DNA from: Entoloma clypeatum
Lineage: Eukaryota > Basidiomycota > Agaricomycetes > Agaricales > Entolomataceae
Direction of reading: 5' to 3'
DNA length: 64,000 nucleotides
Assembly (NCBI GenBank): GCA_963565915.1
Contig: OY751492.1
Location: forward strand, 1,860,001 to 1,924,000
Position numbers and translations under genes: made by a program
In this document: positions 11,618-23,219 of the stretch, piece after piece
Numbering within the stretch: the first letter of the stretch is position 1
Layout of the letters: each line of letters opens with the position of its first letter
The notes under the pieces: generated by a model
The model's input: only the letters and a program-made list of their open reading frames with translations
What the model was told of the DNA's origin: nothing
Database searches by the model: none

Positions 11618-14600
11618 ATGTCTGCACCGACCCCGGCCGCCACAGCTGGCCCATCCAATGTGGCACAGAGCAACTACGCCCTCCACCGAGACAGACTGTG
11701 AGCCACCTCAGTCTCTGTCCTCGTCTCTTCTCCTCATCCCAACAAACACCAGCCAGTACCACCTCACCGTCCGCCAGGAGCCAAAACAGGCCCGCATGTG
11801 CGGTATCGGCGGCAAGGCTGATCGTCGGCCCATCGACCCGCCTCCCATCGTCCAGCTCCGCGTCGTTGATCCCGCCGCCGCCCGAAAACACCCGCCGCTC
11901 AACACTCGTCCGTCCATCCGCTCCCCGTCCCCGCCGCGCACGCGTAGGGACAGCATGAACACAGATCCCCCCAGTCCTTCCAGGGGGAGAGATCCTGATA
12001 CGTGTGTTTTTCCCTTCCTTTTCTCACACATGGATCAAGGTAATGACATCCCTTTCTTTCATGCAGACCGTACGACTCGCCGCCCACCTACAACCGCTCT
12101 CCACCTCCTCCCACGGGCCCATCCTCCTCGTTTTACCGTGAGAATCCCTCAGCCTGCACAGGCAAGGGAAAGGCGCGCGGCGACGATGCGGCCGATTACC
12201 CCGATTCGGGCGATTCTCCTGGATATGCCCAATCGTTTCTCCAGAATCCGTATTATTTCATGTTTGCGAGTCTTGCCAAGCCGGACGACGACACGGAGCT
12301 CCACTGGCTCAAGGTGCGTTGTGTGTATTTTCATGTTCCGTCTCGGCGTCCCTTCGGGTGGGACAGCTGATTGATGAGGCAATGCAGGATGGTCGCACGC
12401 GGTGTACGACAGGCTGCGTGGTGTCGTCTTTGTACCACTTGAAGGATCCACATAATGATAACGAAGGTAACTTCTCCTTTTCTATATAATTCTACATCCG
12501 CATTCTTCACTAACATATCCACTTACAGACGTGGGCTTCTTTGTCTTCCCTGACCTCAGCGTCCGCACTGAAGGATCCTATCGCCTCAAGCTAAGCCTCT
12601 TCGAAGTCGTGGGGTATGTTCAACCCCCTGGTCATCATTTCTTCCATTAAATTCACCCATTTTGATGATCCAGGAACAACGTCCGGCATTGTAGATCCAT
12701 CTACTCTGCCCCGTTCTATGTCTACACCGCGAAAAAGTTCCCAGGCATGGAAGAGTCTACCCCGCTTTCCTGTGCGCTAGCAGACCAGGGGATCAAGATC
12801 AGGATCAGGAAGGACATACGCGTCAGGAAAAAGCTGGTCGCGGGGCGGTCGTTAGCCATTGAGAGCCCGTCCAGGGAGAGGGATAGGAGAGCAAGGGAGA
12901 GAGACCCGTATGGGGACGATGATAGGATGGATGAGGACGAAGACGACGAAGACGACGATTACGATGACCGGTCGAAATCTCGCAAAACAGCAGGAAGGAA
13001 GGGTGCAAAGGAGAAAGGGCGGAGCAAGCGGGATAAGGAGAGAGAGCGTGAGAGGAACCGCTTGCGAGATAGAGATCGTGACAGAGACGCAGACCGCGAC
13101 AGGGCTCGGGACCGAGAGAGAGACGCACCACTGCTTCAATTTCCCCCGGGACGTGGGGACAGTCCAGTCAGCACGGGACGGAGAGCCGCGAAGCGGAGCA
13201 GGATGGGCGACGGGCCTCTCGCGTCCTCGTCGTTCCCCGCCGCGGGCGCAAACCCGCAACCTGGATATTTTGAATATGGGCAGCATCAGGCCGGACCTGG
13301 ACAACTAGCGTCTCCGAGTACAGGACCGCCAGGGCAGGGAACGGCACTGGGCGTCGGCATTCCGCTGGGCCCACCGGGTGCGGGGCCTGTCCCCGTGCCC
13401 CAGCAACACCCGTGGCCGCCCGTTGCGTCGTTGGACCCGACGCTGGGCCCCGCGATCCCGCCGCCACCGGGGGTTCCATTACAGGGCGCGCCGATTGGAG
13501 GGGGAAAAGGGGGCCAACAGGGACAGCAACCGCAGCCACAACAACAACAAACGCAGCAGCAGCACCTACAAGAGGGCCCTCCGGCCCAGGGGCAGCAGAT
13601 GATGATACCGCCACCTCCAGGGGCGGGGGTGGCTGTTGGGGCGGGAGAGTCAACGCTGGGGCTAGGGATGGGGGTGTACCAGCAGCAGGGGTACGAGCAT
13701 CAGTATGCGCAGGGGGGACAGGGGCCGCAATATATTCCTCCTCCTCCGTCCGGACAAGCGGTGCATACGATGGGACCGCCGCCACCGCATCATCAACACC
13801 CGCCGCATGTGCACACGCATTATGCGCCGCCGCCGGGGTACGCAGCGCAGAGTCAGGGGTGGGGTGCCCCACCGCCAGCATCAGCACACCCGCAGCAGGT
13901 TTACGATCCGTATGCGTACGCTCCGCCGCATCCGGTACACCCGGGACACCAGGGCGGGGGACATGTGCAGTACGCTCAGCAGCACCTGCAACACCATCCA
14001 CATGCGACGTTGCCTCATCCCCCTCCTCCGCCTGTACAGCCGAGGTACGACTATGGAGGGATGTACAATCCCGCTCCTCCCCCGACACATATGGGACATC
14101 AGCATGGATATGCACCACCACCACAGCAGCAGCAGCATATCCCGCCGCCTCCTTCGCATTTGCAGCATCACGTTCATCCTCAGCATCACCCGCAACAGCA
14201 TTATCCGCCGCCGATGGGACATGTGCAGATGCATCAACACCCACTCCCGCAGGTACACCAACTACATCCGCAGCAACACCCCCCTGCGCAGACACAGGGG
14301 CATTATGGGTACTATGACGGTGCACCTCCTGGGTCGGCGGGCGCAGGGTACGGGCCTCCTGCGGGTGCGGCTTCTGGTTCGAATTCGAATGCGGCTACGG
14401 GAGGGGTAGGTGCTGGTGCTGTTAGTGGAGGAGGAGGAGCAGGAGGAGGGGAGAATGGGGATACAGCGACGCCTACGCCTGGTCCTGTGGGTGGTGGGTC
14501 CGAAACGGCGTCGAGGCCTTCATCACCTGCGCCTGCGTCTCAGCAGTATTCGGAGTATGGTGGGGGGAAGGCGGGGACGGGGACGGGGACGGGGACGGGG

Positions 14601-15848
14601 GTGGGGTCGCCGAGGATTGGAGCGGGGAGTGCGGGTGCGGGTGCGGGTGCGGGTGCGGTTGCGGGTGCGAGTGTGAATGGGGGTGGGGGTGGGGGTGGTG
14701 CGAACGGTGGGATGGCGACGGGGGCACAAGGTTATGTGGGGTATTATGGAGGACCTGTGCATCCGGCGCCTGTGCAGCATTATCCGCATTCGCATCCGTC
14801 GCAGCATCAACAAGGGGGTTATCCTCAGCATCATCAGCACCACCAGCAGATGTACACGCCTCATGTGCAACAGCAGCACATCCACGCGGCCTCGCATCTG
14901 CATCATCCCCAGCATCAACTCCGACAGTATGCGCACGCCCCGCCCTCTTCGCATTTGGGGGGGTCGTCGTATGGTGGTGCTGCGGGGTATGGGCCGCCTG
15001 TGCAACCTGGGGCTGGGCTCCCCCCGCCTCCGCCTCCGCCTCTGCAGACGGCGCATGGACAACATGGTGGTGTGCCTCCGCCGCCACCACATCAACACCA
15101 GCAACATCAACCACACCCGCAACATCCATCACACCAACAACAGCACCAGCCACATCAGGGGCATGAGCAGTGGGGGACAACGACGGCCCCTGTGGGTGGG
15201 TACGGTGCTGGAAATGGGAACGGTGCGGGTGGACCCGGGTGGGATGTGTATGGTGCTGCGTCACATGGTGCTTCTGGAGCGGGTGCTGCGGCTGGATCAG
15301 GGGTGGGAGGTGTGTCGCAAGGTGGTTCTGGAGGTGCAGGCGCTGGTGCGGTTGATCGACTTGACCGAATCCAGCTCGCACCGCTGCGTACTGCTACCGA
15401 TGGTGCGGGGAGCGTGTCGCCTGTGTCGAGTGTTGGTGGAGTGGGGTATGGAGGGTTGGTTCACCAGCAGCAGCATCAGCAGGGTGTGGGTGTGAGGAGG
15501 GATGCGGGGTATGCGTCCTATCACCAACAAATAGAGACGCAGCAGGGGTATGCGTACGGGATGCAGATGTCGAGTTTGAGAGATGAGAGGCCGGTTGGAT
15601 GGGGTGTGGGTGTTAGTGGGAACGTGCAGGAGAGGGAGAGGGAGAATCGGGAGAGGAGTGGGGTCCGGGTTGATGGGAGAGGTGGGACGGAGGACGAGGA
15701 GGGGAGGGCGAGGGCGAGGGGAGGGGAGGGTGCTGGTGCTCGTGAGAGGGAGAGGGATGGTGGTGTGAGAGGTGGTGGTGGTGGTGCGGGGGGAGGAGGA
15801 AGGAAGCGGAATCCATTGAGTATTGGGAGCATTATTTCGGATGAGTAG
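11618..15848 (+). CDS. velB: Velvet-domain regulator, VelB type, 1304 aa, 6 exons
   Basis: Spliced model: 11618-11697, 11753-12001, 12067-12313, 12388-12466, 12529-12613, 12674-15848 (3915 nt). Velvet factors are fungal NF-kB-fold DNA-binding proteins controlling development and secondary metabolism; VelB pairs with VeA or VosA. The domain spans about residues 28-300: [100 protein letters not shown] and [14 protein letters not shown]. An insertion of about 80 residues, Pro/Ser-rich then Gly/Asp-rich, sits between the first strand and NPYYFMF; such an insertion marks VelB. The final exon adds about 1000 residues: an Arg/Glu/Asp-rich basic stretch, then Pro/Gln/His/Gly/Tyr repeats, ending [13 protein letters not shown]. 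Known velvet proteins are usually a few hundred residues. The tail keeps one uninterrupted frame over 3.1 kb. Domain call strong; the VelB subtype is inferred. Confidence 0.9.
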
Positions 15849-16349
15849 GGCCTGGGACGCATAGTGCATATGTGGGTCGACTGTTTTTTCTTTTTTTCTT
15901 TTTTTCTTTTTTCTTTTTTTCTTTTTTCTTATCTGGATCCTTCTCGTCGCTCGCCTTGCTGTCGCGTATGTGTTGAGTGTTCTTTCTTCACACATGAAAC
16001 GCTAATTGTTTTTCTGGTTATTTGTTATCTTTATCATGTTCAAAAGCTTTTCGTTTTCACAATGCTTTCGGTTATAATATCTGTCTGTTTGTCTGCTTGA
16101 AGCCCAGTCAAAAATCCGTACCTCAGAATTCCGGCAAGACCTGACAAATCCCTGGGAATCTCTCCGAATACATCTCAGTCCCGAGCATTCCCTATGGTGC
16201 AGTGCGCCTTAAAGCCGCTACTTTTGTACAACCAAAATTCCTCCTGAAAAAAGCTGGGAAGGCGATCTGAGAAATCTGCCGACCTTGAGGGTTTGACACA
16301 GCCACGCCGACCTTAGGGTGAGGGATAGTATCTGTAAATATGTGGGGAG
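15849..16349. other. velB downstream region with pyrimidine tract
   Basis: The velB stop is followed by a run of T and C (about 15883-15930) and then unannotated DNA up to the copia LTR remnant at 16350. The tract could be part of the 3' UTR. No gene was seen. Confidence 0.5.
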
Positions 16350-16578
16350 TGTTGAAACATTCAAGTATGGATGTATCGACAGTCAATCACGTGACTATGA
16401 TCATGTGTTTTTTACCATGTGGCCTGACCACATGAAGTGTTCTAAGCATAGAACAAGTCATCTCTATGACTCAGAATGCTGCGCACCACAGCCTTAATGC
16501 TTGTACCAAGATGTTCTATCACGTTCTAGCCAATAGCGTTACTAGCTTGTAGTTGGTCTGTGCGCATTCTCATAAGTA

Positions 16579-16794
16579 CAGTGCCTCACAAAACTGATTC
16601 AATGTTTGCTACTTTGTGAATACCTTCAAAATAACTTTGCAAATAATGCCAATCAAAAGAAGGTATTGGTATCTGGTTAAAAGCCCTGCTTCAGGACTCT
16701 CGGAATCTGCAATAATTATATAATTCCCATAAAAAATGATCAATATATGATCAAATTACTCCAGGGACTCATTGAATCAGTTTTGTGAGTATGT
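16579..16794 (+). repeat. Left terminal repeat of Tc1 element, itself palindromic
   Basis: The outer core at 16579 and an inverted inner core at 16767-16794 make this end self-complementary. It pairs with 17982-18194. Confidence 0.85.
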
Positions 16795-16818
16795 ACAATA
16801 AATACAGTATTTTATACT

Positions 16819-17832
16819 TTAGTACTTGGTATTACCCCCCTTAGCTTTGATTACTGCCTCTACCCTTCTTGGCATACTTTCTATCAGGTTTTGACACACT
16901 TCTGGCTCTATATTATTCCACACCTCTGCTGCTCTGTCCCAAATCTCCCAGACTCTCTTGGGTGGTGTTGGATATTCATTCAACTTCCTTTTAATATGAA
17001 CCCAGAGGTGTTCAATAGGATTGAGGTCTGGGGACTGTGCAGGCCAATCCAGCAGAGCAATATTCTTGCTGTCCGTCCATTTTTTGGCCTTCTTGGAGGT
17101 GTGCTTGGGGTCATTGTCCTGCTGAAAAATGATCTCCTCTTCAGAGATTCCACTCTTCTCCATGCTGGGCAGCAAATTGTCCTCCAAAATGGACACATAC
17201 TGATCAGCATCCATCCTCCCCTTAACCTCTGCAAGTCTCCCCACACCTTCCCAACCCATACAACCCCAAACCATAATATTTCCTCCAAACTTGACTGTGC
17301 CCTGAACCTCTCTTTCAATAAGCCCCTCACCCTTCTTTTTCCAGACCCATTCCTTGCCATCTGACCCAAACCTGTTGATTTTGGTCTCATCTGACCAAAT
17401 GACCCTCTTCCAGTCCTCCACTGTCCATTTCCTGTGCTTCATAGCAAATGCCAACCGCCTCTTCCGATGTATGGCCTTTAAGAAAGGTCTTTTCTTCTTT
17501 GTCACAGCCTTGAATTCATGTTTTCTGAGAACCCTTCTCACAGTTTCTGGGGAGACAGGATTGGAGATGACAGTGTTGATGTGTTTGGTAGCCTGCACAG
17601 CATTGGAGGCTCTCCCTGAGGTGATTTGTGAAAGTATGTTTCGTGTGTTGGTGGGAGAAAGCTTGGATGGACGACCACCAGAAGAGAGATTGCAATGAGG
17701 AAGAAGATTCTGAAGCACTCTGGAGACAGTTGGTTGGCTGACACCCAGGTTAGAGGCAATATGACAAGTGGAGTGACCATTGGAGGCCAGAAAAAGAATG
17801 TTTTCCTTGTGGAAAGAGGAGATAGGGCGCAT
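16819..17832 (-). CDS. Tc1/mariner transposase, DD34E, 337 aa
   Basis: A single uninterrupted frame. Residues 1-110 hold two helix-turn-helix units (SNLGVSQPTVSRVLQNL, then the RPSKLSP linker and SPETVRRVLRKH), which bind the terminal repeats. The catalytic DDE triad is visible: D148 in VIWSDETKINRFG, D239 in FQQDNDPKHTS and E274 in SPDLNPIEHLW. There are 34 residues between the last two, the classical Tc1 spacing. Length is normal for the family (about 340 aa). No stop or frameshift is present, unlike most transposons in this window, so this element is young and may still be active. It would cut and paste DNA at TA sites. Confidence 0.95.
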   Translation of the reverse strand: MRPISSFHKENILFLASNGHSTCHIASNLGVSQPTVSRVLQNLLPHCNLSSGGRPSKLSPTNTRNILSQITSGRASNAVQATKHINTVISNPVSPETVRRVLRKHEFKAVTKKKRPFLKAIHRKRRLAFAMKHRKWTVEDWKRVIWSDETKINRFGSDGKEWVWKKKGEGLIEREVQGTVKFGGNIMVWGCMGWEGVGRLAEVKGRMDADQYVSILEDNLLPSMEKSGISEEEIIFQQDNDPKHTSKKAKKWTDSKNIALLDWPAQSPDLNPIEHLWVHIKRKLNEYPTPPKRVWEIWDRAAEVWNNIEPEVCQNLIESMPRRVEAVIKAKGGNTKY

Positions 17833-17981
17833 GATTAATTATGGAGGCTGTTGAGGTTGGATTCTTCTTATACAACTTTCCTTGACAACCCATCAGGGTT
17901 CTATTCAAGTTCCATCAGTAAGTCATGACAACTGGTTACCATACAACCAGTGAAGCATTTGATTCTGATAATTGCCATAGG

Positions 17982-18194
17982 TACTCACAAAACTGATTCA
18001 ATGAGTTGCTGATTTAATTTAATCATATCTCCATGGATTCTGATCTAAATCATATGATTCCTTTACATTCTGAAAGCCCTGAAGTAGGGCTTTCAATTAT
18101 ATACCAAAGGTTTAATTCAATTGGTATTCTTTGCAGAGTTATCTTGAAGGTATTCAAAAAGCAACAAACATTGAATCAGTTTTGTGAGGCACTG
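17982..18194 (-). repeat. Right terminal repeat of Tc1 element, itself palindromic
   Basis: The outer core ends at 18194 and the inner inverted core is at 17982-18006. The outer 30 bp match the left end exactly; similarity then falls, with shared blocks such as TGAATACCTTCAA. Confidence 0.85.
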
Positions 18195-18347
18195 TATAAG
18201 TACTGCATGTAAGTAGTGTAGTACAACAGAGCTAATACCAGTAGTTCTATCATTGCCCACTCTTCTTCAATATCTCAACCCTCTTCGCTTCAATGTGAGT
18301 ATCATTAACCAGGCTTCCTCTGCGTCCGCAAGGCGTGCTGTTCAATA

Positions 18348-18360
18348 GGTTATGGGCCCC
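18348..18360 (+). other. Primer-binding site, half-tRNA initiator-Met type
   Basis: GGTTATGGGCCCC directly follows the LTR end. It is complementary to the anticodon stem-loop of eukaryotic initiator tRNA-Met (GGGCCCAUAACC) rather than to a tRNA 3' end, as in Drosophila copia and yeast Ty5. Confidence 0.65.
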
Positions 18361-19908
18361 GGATAGCCCCTAGGCTTGGGTTTATCCCTCTAAGTCCTAG
18401 AGTAGTTTGCGCGCTCTAACGGAGCTGCTGCGACTACTATGCCTGTACGATACTAACCTGGTCTACACCAGTGAGCAATGGCATGCACACCTTTCAGGCT
18501 GCCGCCGTCTATCCTTGTTAAACTAGTAGCATAAGCTAATTTAAGTTAGTTATCTGTTTTTGATACTTGGGGGTTCCAGACTAGTGAGCACCATTTTTGG
18601 CTGCACCTAGTTCTGATGTCCAAGGCTGTTGAGCGCTCTGGAGTGCGGAATGCATCGCGCTCACCGCATGCAATTGCCTCTGGGTTCAACAGTGTAAGAT
18701 CTGCTGAGCTTGCTCACAGCTACTGCCAGTGCTCCAGTCCTTGATCTAGACTAGCGCCTTTATGGCCTGTGTCTATATTTGGACAATCTTTTGTATAGCT
18801 AGTGTGCTGTGCACCTTTTCAGCTGCCGCCACTGCTTATGTGCAAAATGTATGACAAAACCTGCTGAGCTTGCTTGCAGTTACAGTCTACATTTCACATG
18901 CTGTGACATGTCCTGTCAATAGCACAAACCTTTCAAAGGCCAACACTATACGGTTATCTGTCGCTCCAAGTTTTTACTTGTTTTGAGCATTGACATATAG
19001 ATATACCTAAAAGTGGAGGTGATGACGCCTGCTTGAGAAGCAAGATTTTCTCGTGGTTATCAGCATTTGATCTAATCAATGCCCTTAGAATGAGTTTGTG
19101 GTTTTGCGGACCAGATCGGGTATATCTCGATGTGCTGACATTCGGACATCACAATTCTCAGAAACTTTCTGTTCCTTGAACCTTTTTTGTCGATCAATCT
19201 TGATCTATTGCACCCTGTACCTGATAAAGCGCCTTTTATGGCTGCCTCAGAGACTTCCCATTTTTATGGTTGCACAATCTCAGATTTGATGCTGACTTAA
19301 AATCATTCCTAGATGAAAGGATCTTGCATCTGTTTCCATTATGGTTTCATTCAAGGAAACCATTGGTCACACCATGACATCCATGTTATTCAGCGTGATG
19401 ACGGTTTCCACAGACGACACCTCTGTACTCTGGATTGCATGGTCACACCACACATCTGGAAGGTGAAAGTCACACAGTTGCGACACAGGCGACATTCGCG
19501 CCATGTCTGTACTCGCAAATGTGGAAAGAAGAAAGCAGTATGCATCCTCATCTACATTCTCTTCACTTGTAAAACTGTGACTCTCTAGGATCCTTGGGCG
19601 CCATGCCCAAGTAACATCCAAAGAGGTAGAATGAGGGACTTACCATCCCCCTTCAATCACAGTGATGATGAAGAAAGGAGAATCACACCTGGTATTACAC
19701 CCGGGGTTACACCTGGAGTTATAAAGATAGAGACACCAGACCAGGCGACCATCTTTAATAAATACCACAGCATTGTGACCCCTAGTCACATTAATAAAAG
19801 CTATTACAAAGCTCTCTGACATGTGTCAACAAATTCAGACAATACCTTAATTGGTTTAAATTGTTCTTGATATTTTGCTGACAACTGTTTTTTTAAACAG
19901 ATCACAAC
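18361..19908. other. Leader region of decayed copia element
   Basis: About 1.5 kb between the primer-binding site and the Gag remnant. Open frames on both strands at 19098-19822 are short, and I recognise no domain in them. It may be a degenerate leader or a further insertion. Confidence 0.35.
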
Positions 19909-20550
19909 ATGTCCTCAATCAATACTTTGATTGCTGTTCCCGTTCTTGATGGCTCCAACTATCTTGAGTGGTCGAGCACCATGTGTTTGTACCTTAAATC
20001 TCAAGATTTGTGGCAGATCGTTGCTGGCACTGAAAAGAGACCCTTAGAGTCCCCCGCACGTAGGCGGAAAGCCGCAATGCTAGTCAGAGGATGGAACATT
20101 AGGGATCAATTGGCTCTCGCCAATATTTGACTCCATGTCGATCTGTCGATCAAACTCACCAAAAGCATGTCTCACGAGACTTGGTTTGAGTTAAAGAATA
20201 GATATGGACGGGCCATCTACACAACAGTCCTGTCTGATGTCCATGCCACATTGTCCTTCAAACTTTCAATGAAGCGACACTCTGCGATCAAGATTGATTA
20301 TCTCGATAAGATCTATGATCACCTCAGCACACATCATTCTATTCATCAATCGATGCGCACCCTAATGTTACTATCTTCGCTCCCATCTCCTGATTGGGAT
20401 GACTATGCCACAGAGATTCTTCTCTACAATGATGGTCTCACCTACACCAAGGTTTGAGAATTGATTGTTGAAAAATACAATCACCATCATCCAAACAATG
20501 TTTCTGATTTCTTGCTTGCTATGGGAGAAGACGCAAGCATGTTCACATTT
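19909..20550 (+). pseudogene. Copia Gag (UBN2-type) remnant
   Basis: The frame starts MSSINTLIAVPVLDGSNYLEW, matching the N-terminus of copia Gag (a hydrophobic patch then N-Y-x-x-W). It continues past an in-frame TGA at 20128 with ETWFELKNRYG and LSSLPSPDWDDYATEIL, all hallmarks of the UBN2 Gag fold. A second in-frame TGA at 20455 precedes EKYNHHHPNNVSDFL. Both stops fall where an Arg codon would suit the family (I-R-L and V-R-E). Gag would form the particle shell. The copy is dead. Confidence 0.7.
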
Positions 20551-20730
20551 TGTTGAGCCCTATCATGGCAGTTATAACGGAATAGTGTTCAACACTCCCA
20601 GTGCCGCTGGCATTGCTGCCCCTGGAAATACCGTCACAACAGAACAACATGAGGATCCACCTGTTGAAGATTATGACATAGTGTTTCCACCCTTGGACCT
20701 TAGATCAGCATATCATTATGTAAAATAATT

Positions 20731-21349
20731 TGTATTCTCTTTCGCTGTTGCAATATATCTGTTTGCGACATGTCTATGAAAGAAATACTAAGAGAGCTTA
20801 ATAAAATACATTTCACATTTTTAATGTTCAGATAACTTATATCCAATCATGGAATAATCCAGATAGTCAGTGCGCTTTATAAGCTGCCTACTATTAAAGG
20901 AAAAAAGCATATAAAAGCACACTATTCTATATCGTCTAATTGGGTGTCAAAAGAACTCTTAATTGAGTTACTATTCCCGACCCCTTTTAGGGTTGTGCAT
21001 TTAAGCTTATTTAAAAGGAACACGCAAGTCATTAAATTGTTTTTTGTTGTGTCTTTATTCCTTTACTCTGGATTCAAATTCCACTTTACATCATTGCTAA
21101 AGAGACATGCTAAAATCACACCTCTGTCTATAAATGCATGATTAATTGGATAAATAAATGCTTCTAAGCATTTTGATAATGTTGTAATCTACTTCATTAT
21201 TCACAAGATAGAAGAGTCTTAAACACCCTTCAATCATCAATTCAAGATTGGTCTAACCAACCAACCTTGTTCCTTTACTTTTTCCGCAACAACTGTTGCA
21301 TAAAGTAGCACAAGATTGAGTTGAGCAAAACATGTACACTCCTCATCTT
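20731..21349. other. AT-rich intergenic DNA
   Basis: AT-rich with no recognised coding capacity. An hAT-like terminus TAGTGTTGCTGCAACTCGG begins at 21350 at its right edge. Confidence 0.4.
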
Positions 21350-21632
21350 TAGTGTTGCTGCAACTCGGCTAGCCACACCGTGACTCACAAAGTCATGGCT
21401 TGGCACATATTCAACTCGGCTTGTCAACTGAACTGATTTATTCAGCTCCGTTTGGCTCAGCAGCCGGAGCAAGCTGGTCCTGAGTCGTGGAACCAATCAA
21501 TTGATTGCCAAAACAGTGCATGTCATTATATAATAATATATTTATCATTTTATTGGCTGCTTGATGTTCTCATTACTTTCTGTAAGTGTATAAAAAGCAT
21601 ATATATTCAGTCATACGAGATACAATATATTT

Positions 21633-22810
21633 TTATGCATCATGAGCCACAATTTGTCTAAGTTTGTCACCCAAAATGCCTTGAGACAACATCGATGCGA
21701 GATGATTGTGAGTGTCTCTTGGTGACAATAACATGTCATCCTCCGGTGTTTCTAGCTCCTGCATGAAATCCAACCTCTGCTGCTTCAACGAAAACTTCAG
21801 GATTTGAAGGGCCTCCATCAGGATTGGATGGATTCGGTTCCGGCGCTTTGTGTCTGTCTCACTAGCTGATGAAAATATACACTCACAAGGAACGGCGGAT
21901 GCCTGGATTGGAAGATAGTTGAGAGCCATGGCATACAGTGTGGGGTGCCGGTGTGGGTCTTGCTTTCCCTCCATCTGGGTGTGGTGATTAGTGTGATGTG
22001 AGTTTTGATCAAGAAGACATGTACATCCCAAAAATTCACGATGTCAGTTCCTGGTGGCAAAATATCTCTAAGGTATAAGTCATACTCCTCGTTGACTGTC
22101 GAAGGTGAAGCCTGTGCCCATGCTCCCGTGTTGAACTGTAACATGTCTTGAAGCCCATATTTCAAAGCCATTCTCCAAACATCCATGCTGCCTGTAGCAC
22201 GGCAGCTAGGTCCAGGGCCAAAGCTATCTGAAGCATGCAACAGCTCCCCATGCTGACGATATTTGCCCATCTTACAATGCAGTGTAGTTAGTAGTGGAGG
22301 AGATATTCTGTCATGATAAAAGGTACAGTATCTTTTATTGTGTCTGTTGCTTGGTCAATATAATCTGTCTCCCGATGCTCTTCTATCCAGTGTCTACGGA
22401 TTGAGGGATTGAGGACTAATAACATGGTCAGCCTGAAGTATCAAAAAGGTAAAAAATACTAACACATCACGATCACATACACCTTACTTTGATCCATACA
22501 CCGTTAGTATTTTGTTGCCCATTTCAGCCCAATATCAGTATACTTCTTCAGATGCGGGTGGCGTTCACCAGGTGTCTCTCATGCCATCATAAACATTTTG
22601 AAGTTGCATATGCTTGACGAAAGTGTTGGCAGCTTTTCTGCGCACATGTTTTGCTGCATGACATGTGGAATCTATTCAAACCAGTCAAGATATGTAGTAA
22701 TTAATGATCGCGAAACCTTACTGTGAGGACTGAGGCAAAGTCTTCCAAATTTTCCCACTCTCATTCAGTCAACTTGAGGTGAGCAATATCTCTGTTGAGA
22801 GGATTGGTTA
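21633..22810 (-). pseudogene. hAT-family transposase remnant
   Basis: The minus strand carries, in order across frameshifts and stops: LKLTE, stop, EWENLEDFASVLT (about 22730-22790); PHLKKYTDIGLKWATKY (about 22530); NPSIRRHWIEEH (about 22390); STVNEEYDLYLRDILPPGTD (about 22080); and the C-terminal dimerisation domain LPIQASAVPCECIFSSA with KRRNRIHPILMEALQILKF (about 21770-21910). That order is typical of fungal hAT transposases. Numerous breaks make it inactive. An hAT-like terminus at 21350 (TAGTGTTGCTG) points toward the gene and could be its 3' end. No matching 5' end was found. Confidence 0.8.
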
Positions 22811-23219
22811 GAAAGGTTTCAACGGGCTGTAGGTCAAGATGAGAAGTGCAAAAGACGTGAGATGAAGAAAAGCTTTCCTGTTGCAAATAGAGACACCTAA
22901 CGACCATGGCATGTATCAAGTCCCAACAGGAACAGACATTGAGGATAGTGTTTAAAGGTCCGGTTTGGTCCGGTTTTTGACCCTCAAAATTTAGAGACTG
23001 AGACTGAGACCGATTTTTCAGTTCACATGATCTCGAAAAAACTGAACCAGACCGATGCAAGACCAGTGCATCAGTTCCGTTTACCTCAAAGAAGTGAGAC
23101 TGGACTGGTCTCAACCGGTTTAAACCAATATATTACAAGTAAAATAAGACCAAGGACATGTGCGCATCGTACTCCCTCAATTGGTCCTCCGTGGGCTCAG
23201 CCCAGCCCCATGTGCTCTG

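Larger units (their letters stand above)
16579..18194 (-). mobile_element. Tc1/mariner DNA transposon, apparently complete, 1616 bp
   Basis: Both ends read CAGTGCCTCACAAAACTGAT inward and are flanked by TA (16577-16578 and 18195-18196), the Tc1/mariner target. The outer 30 bp are identical between the ends. A second, inverted copy of the core ACTCACAAAACTGATTCAAT lies about 215 bp inside each end (16767-16794 and 17982-18006). The intact transposase lies between. The element sits inside the LTR of the older copia element. Confidence 0.93.
16350..20730 (+). mobile_element. Decayed Ty1/copia element, interrupted LTR
   Basis: An LTR-like segment begins TGTTGAAAC at 16350 and ends TTCAATA at 18347. 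It is directly followed by a primer-binding site GGTTATGGGCCCC (18348-18360), the same site used by the copia element at 27084-32862. A decayed Gag follows at 19909. Without the inserted Tc1 element and its duplicated TA the LTR would be about 380 bp. No protease, integrase or polymerase and no 3' LTR were recognised, so the 3' part is lost; the right limit is approximate. Confidence 0.65.

Noticed and set aside
13168..15381. Several long frames on both strands within the velB tail
   Set aside because: GC-rich repeat DNA stays open in many frames. Only the velB frame continues from the velvet domain through a consistent splice.
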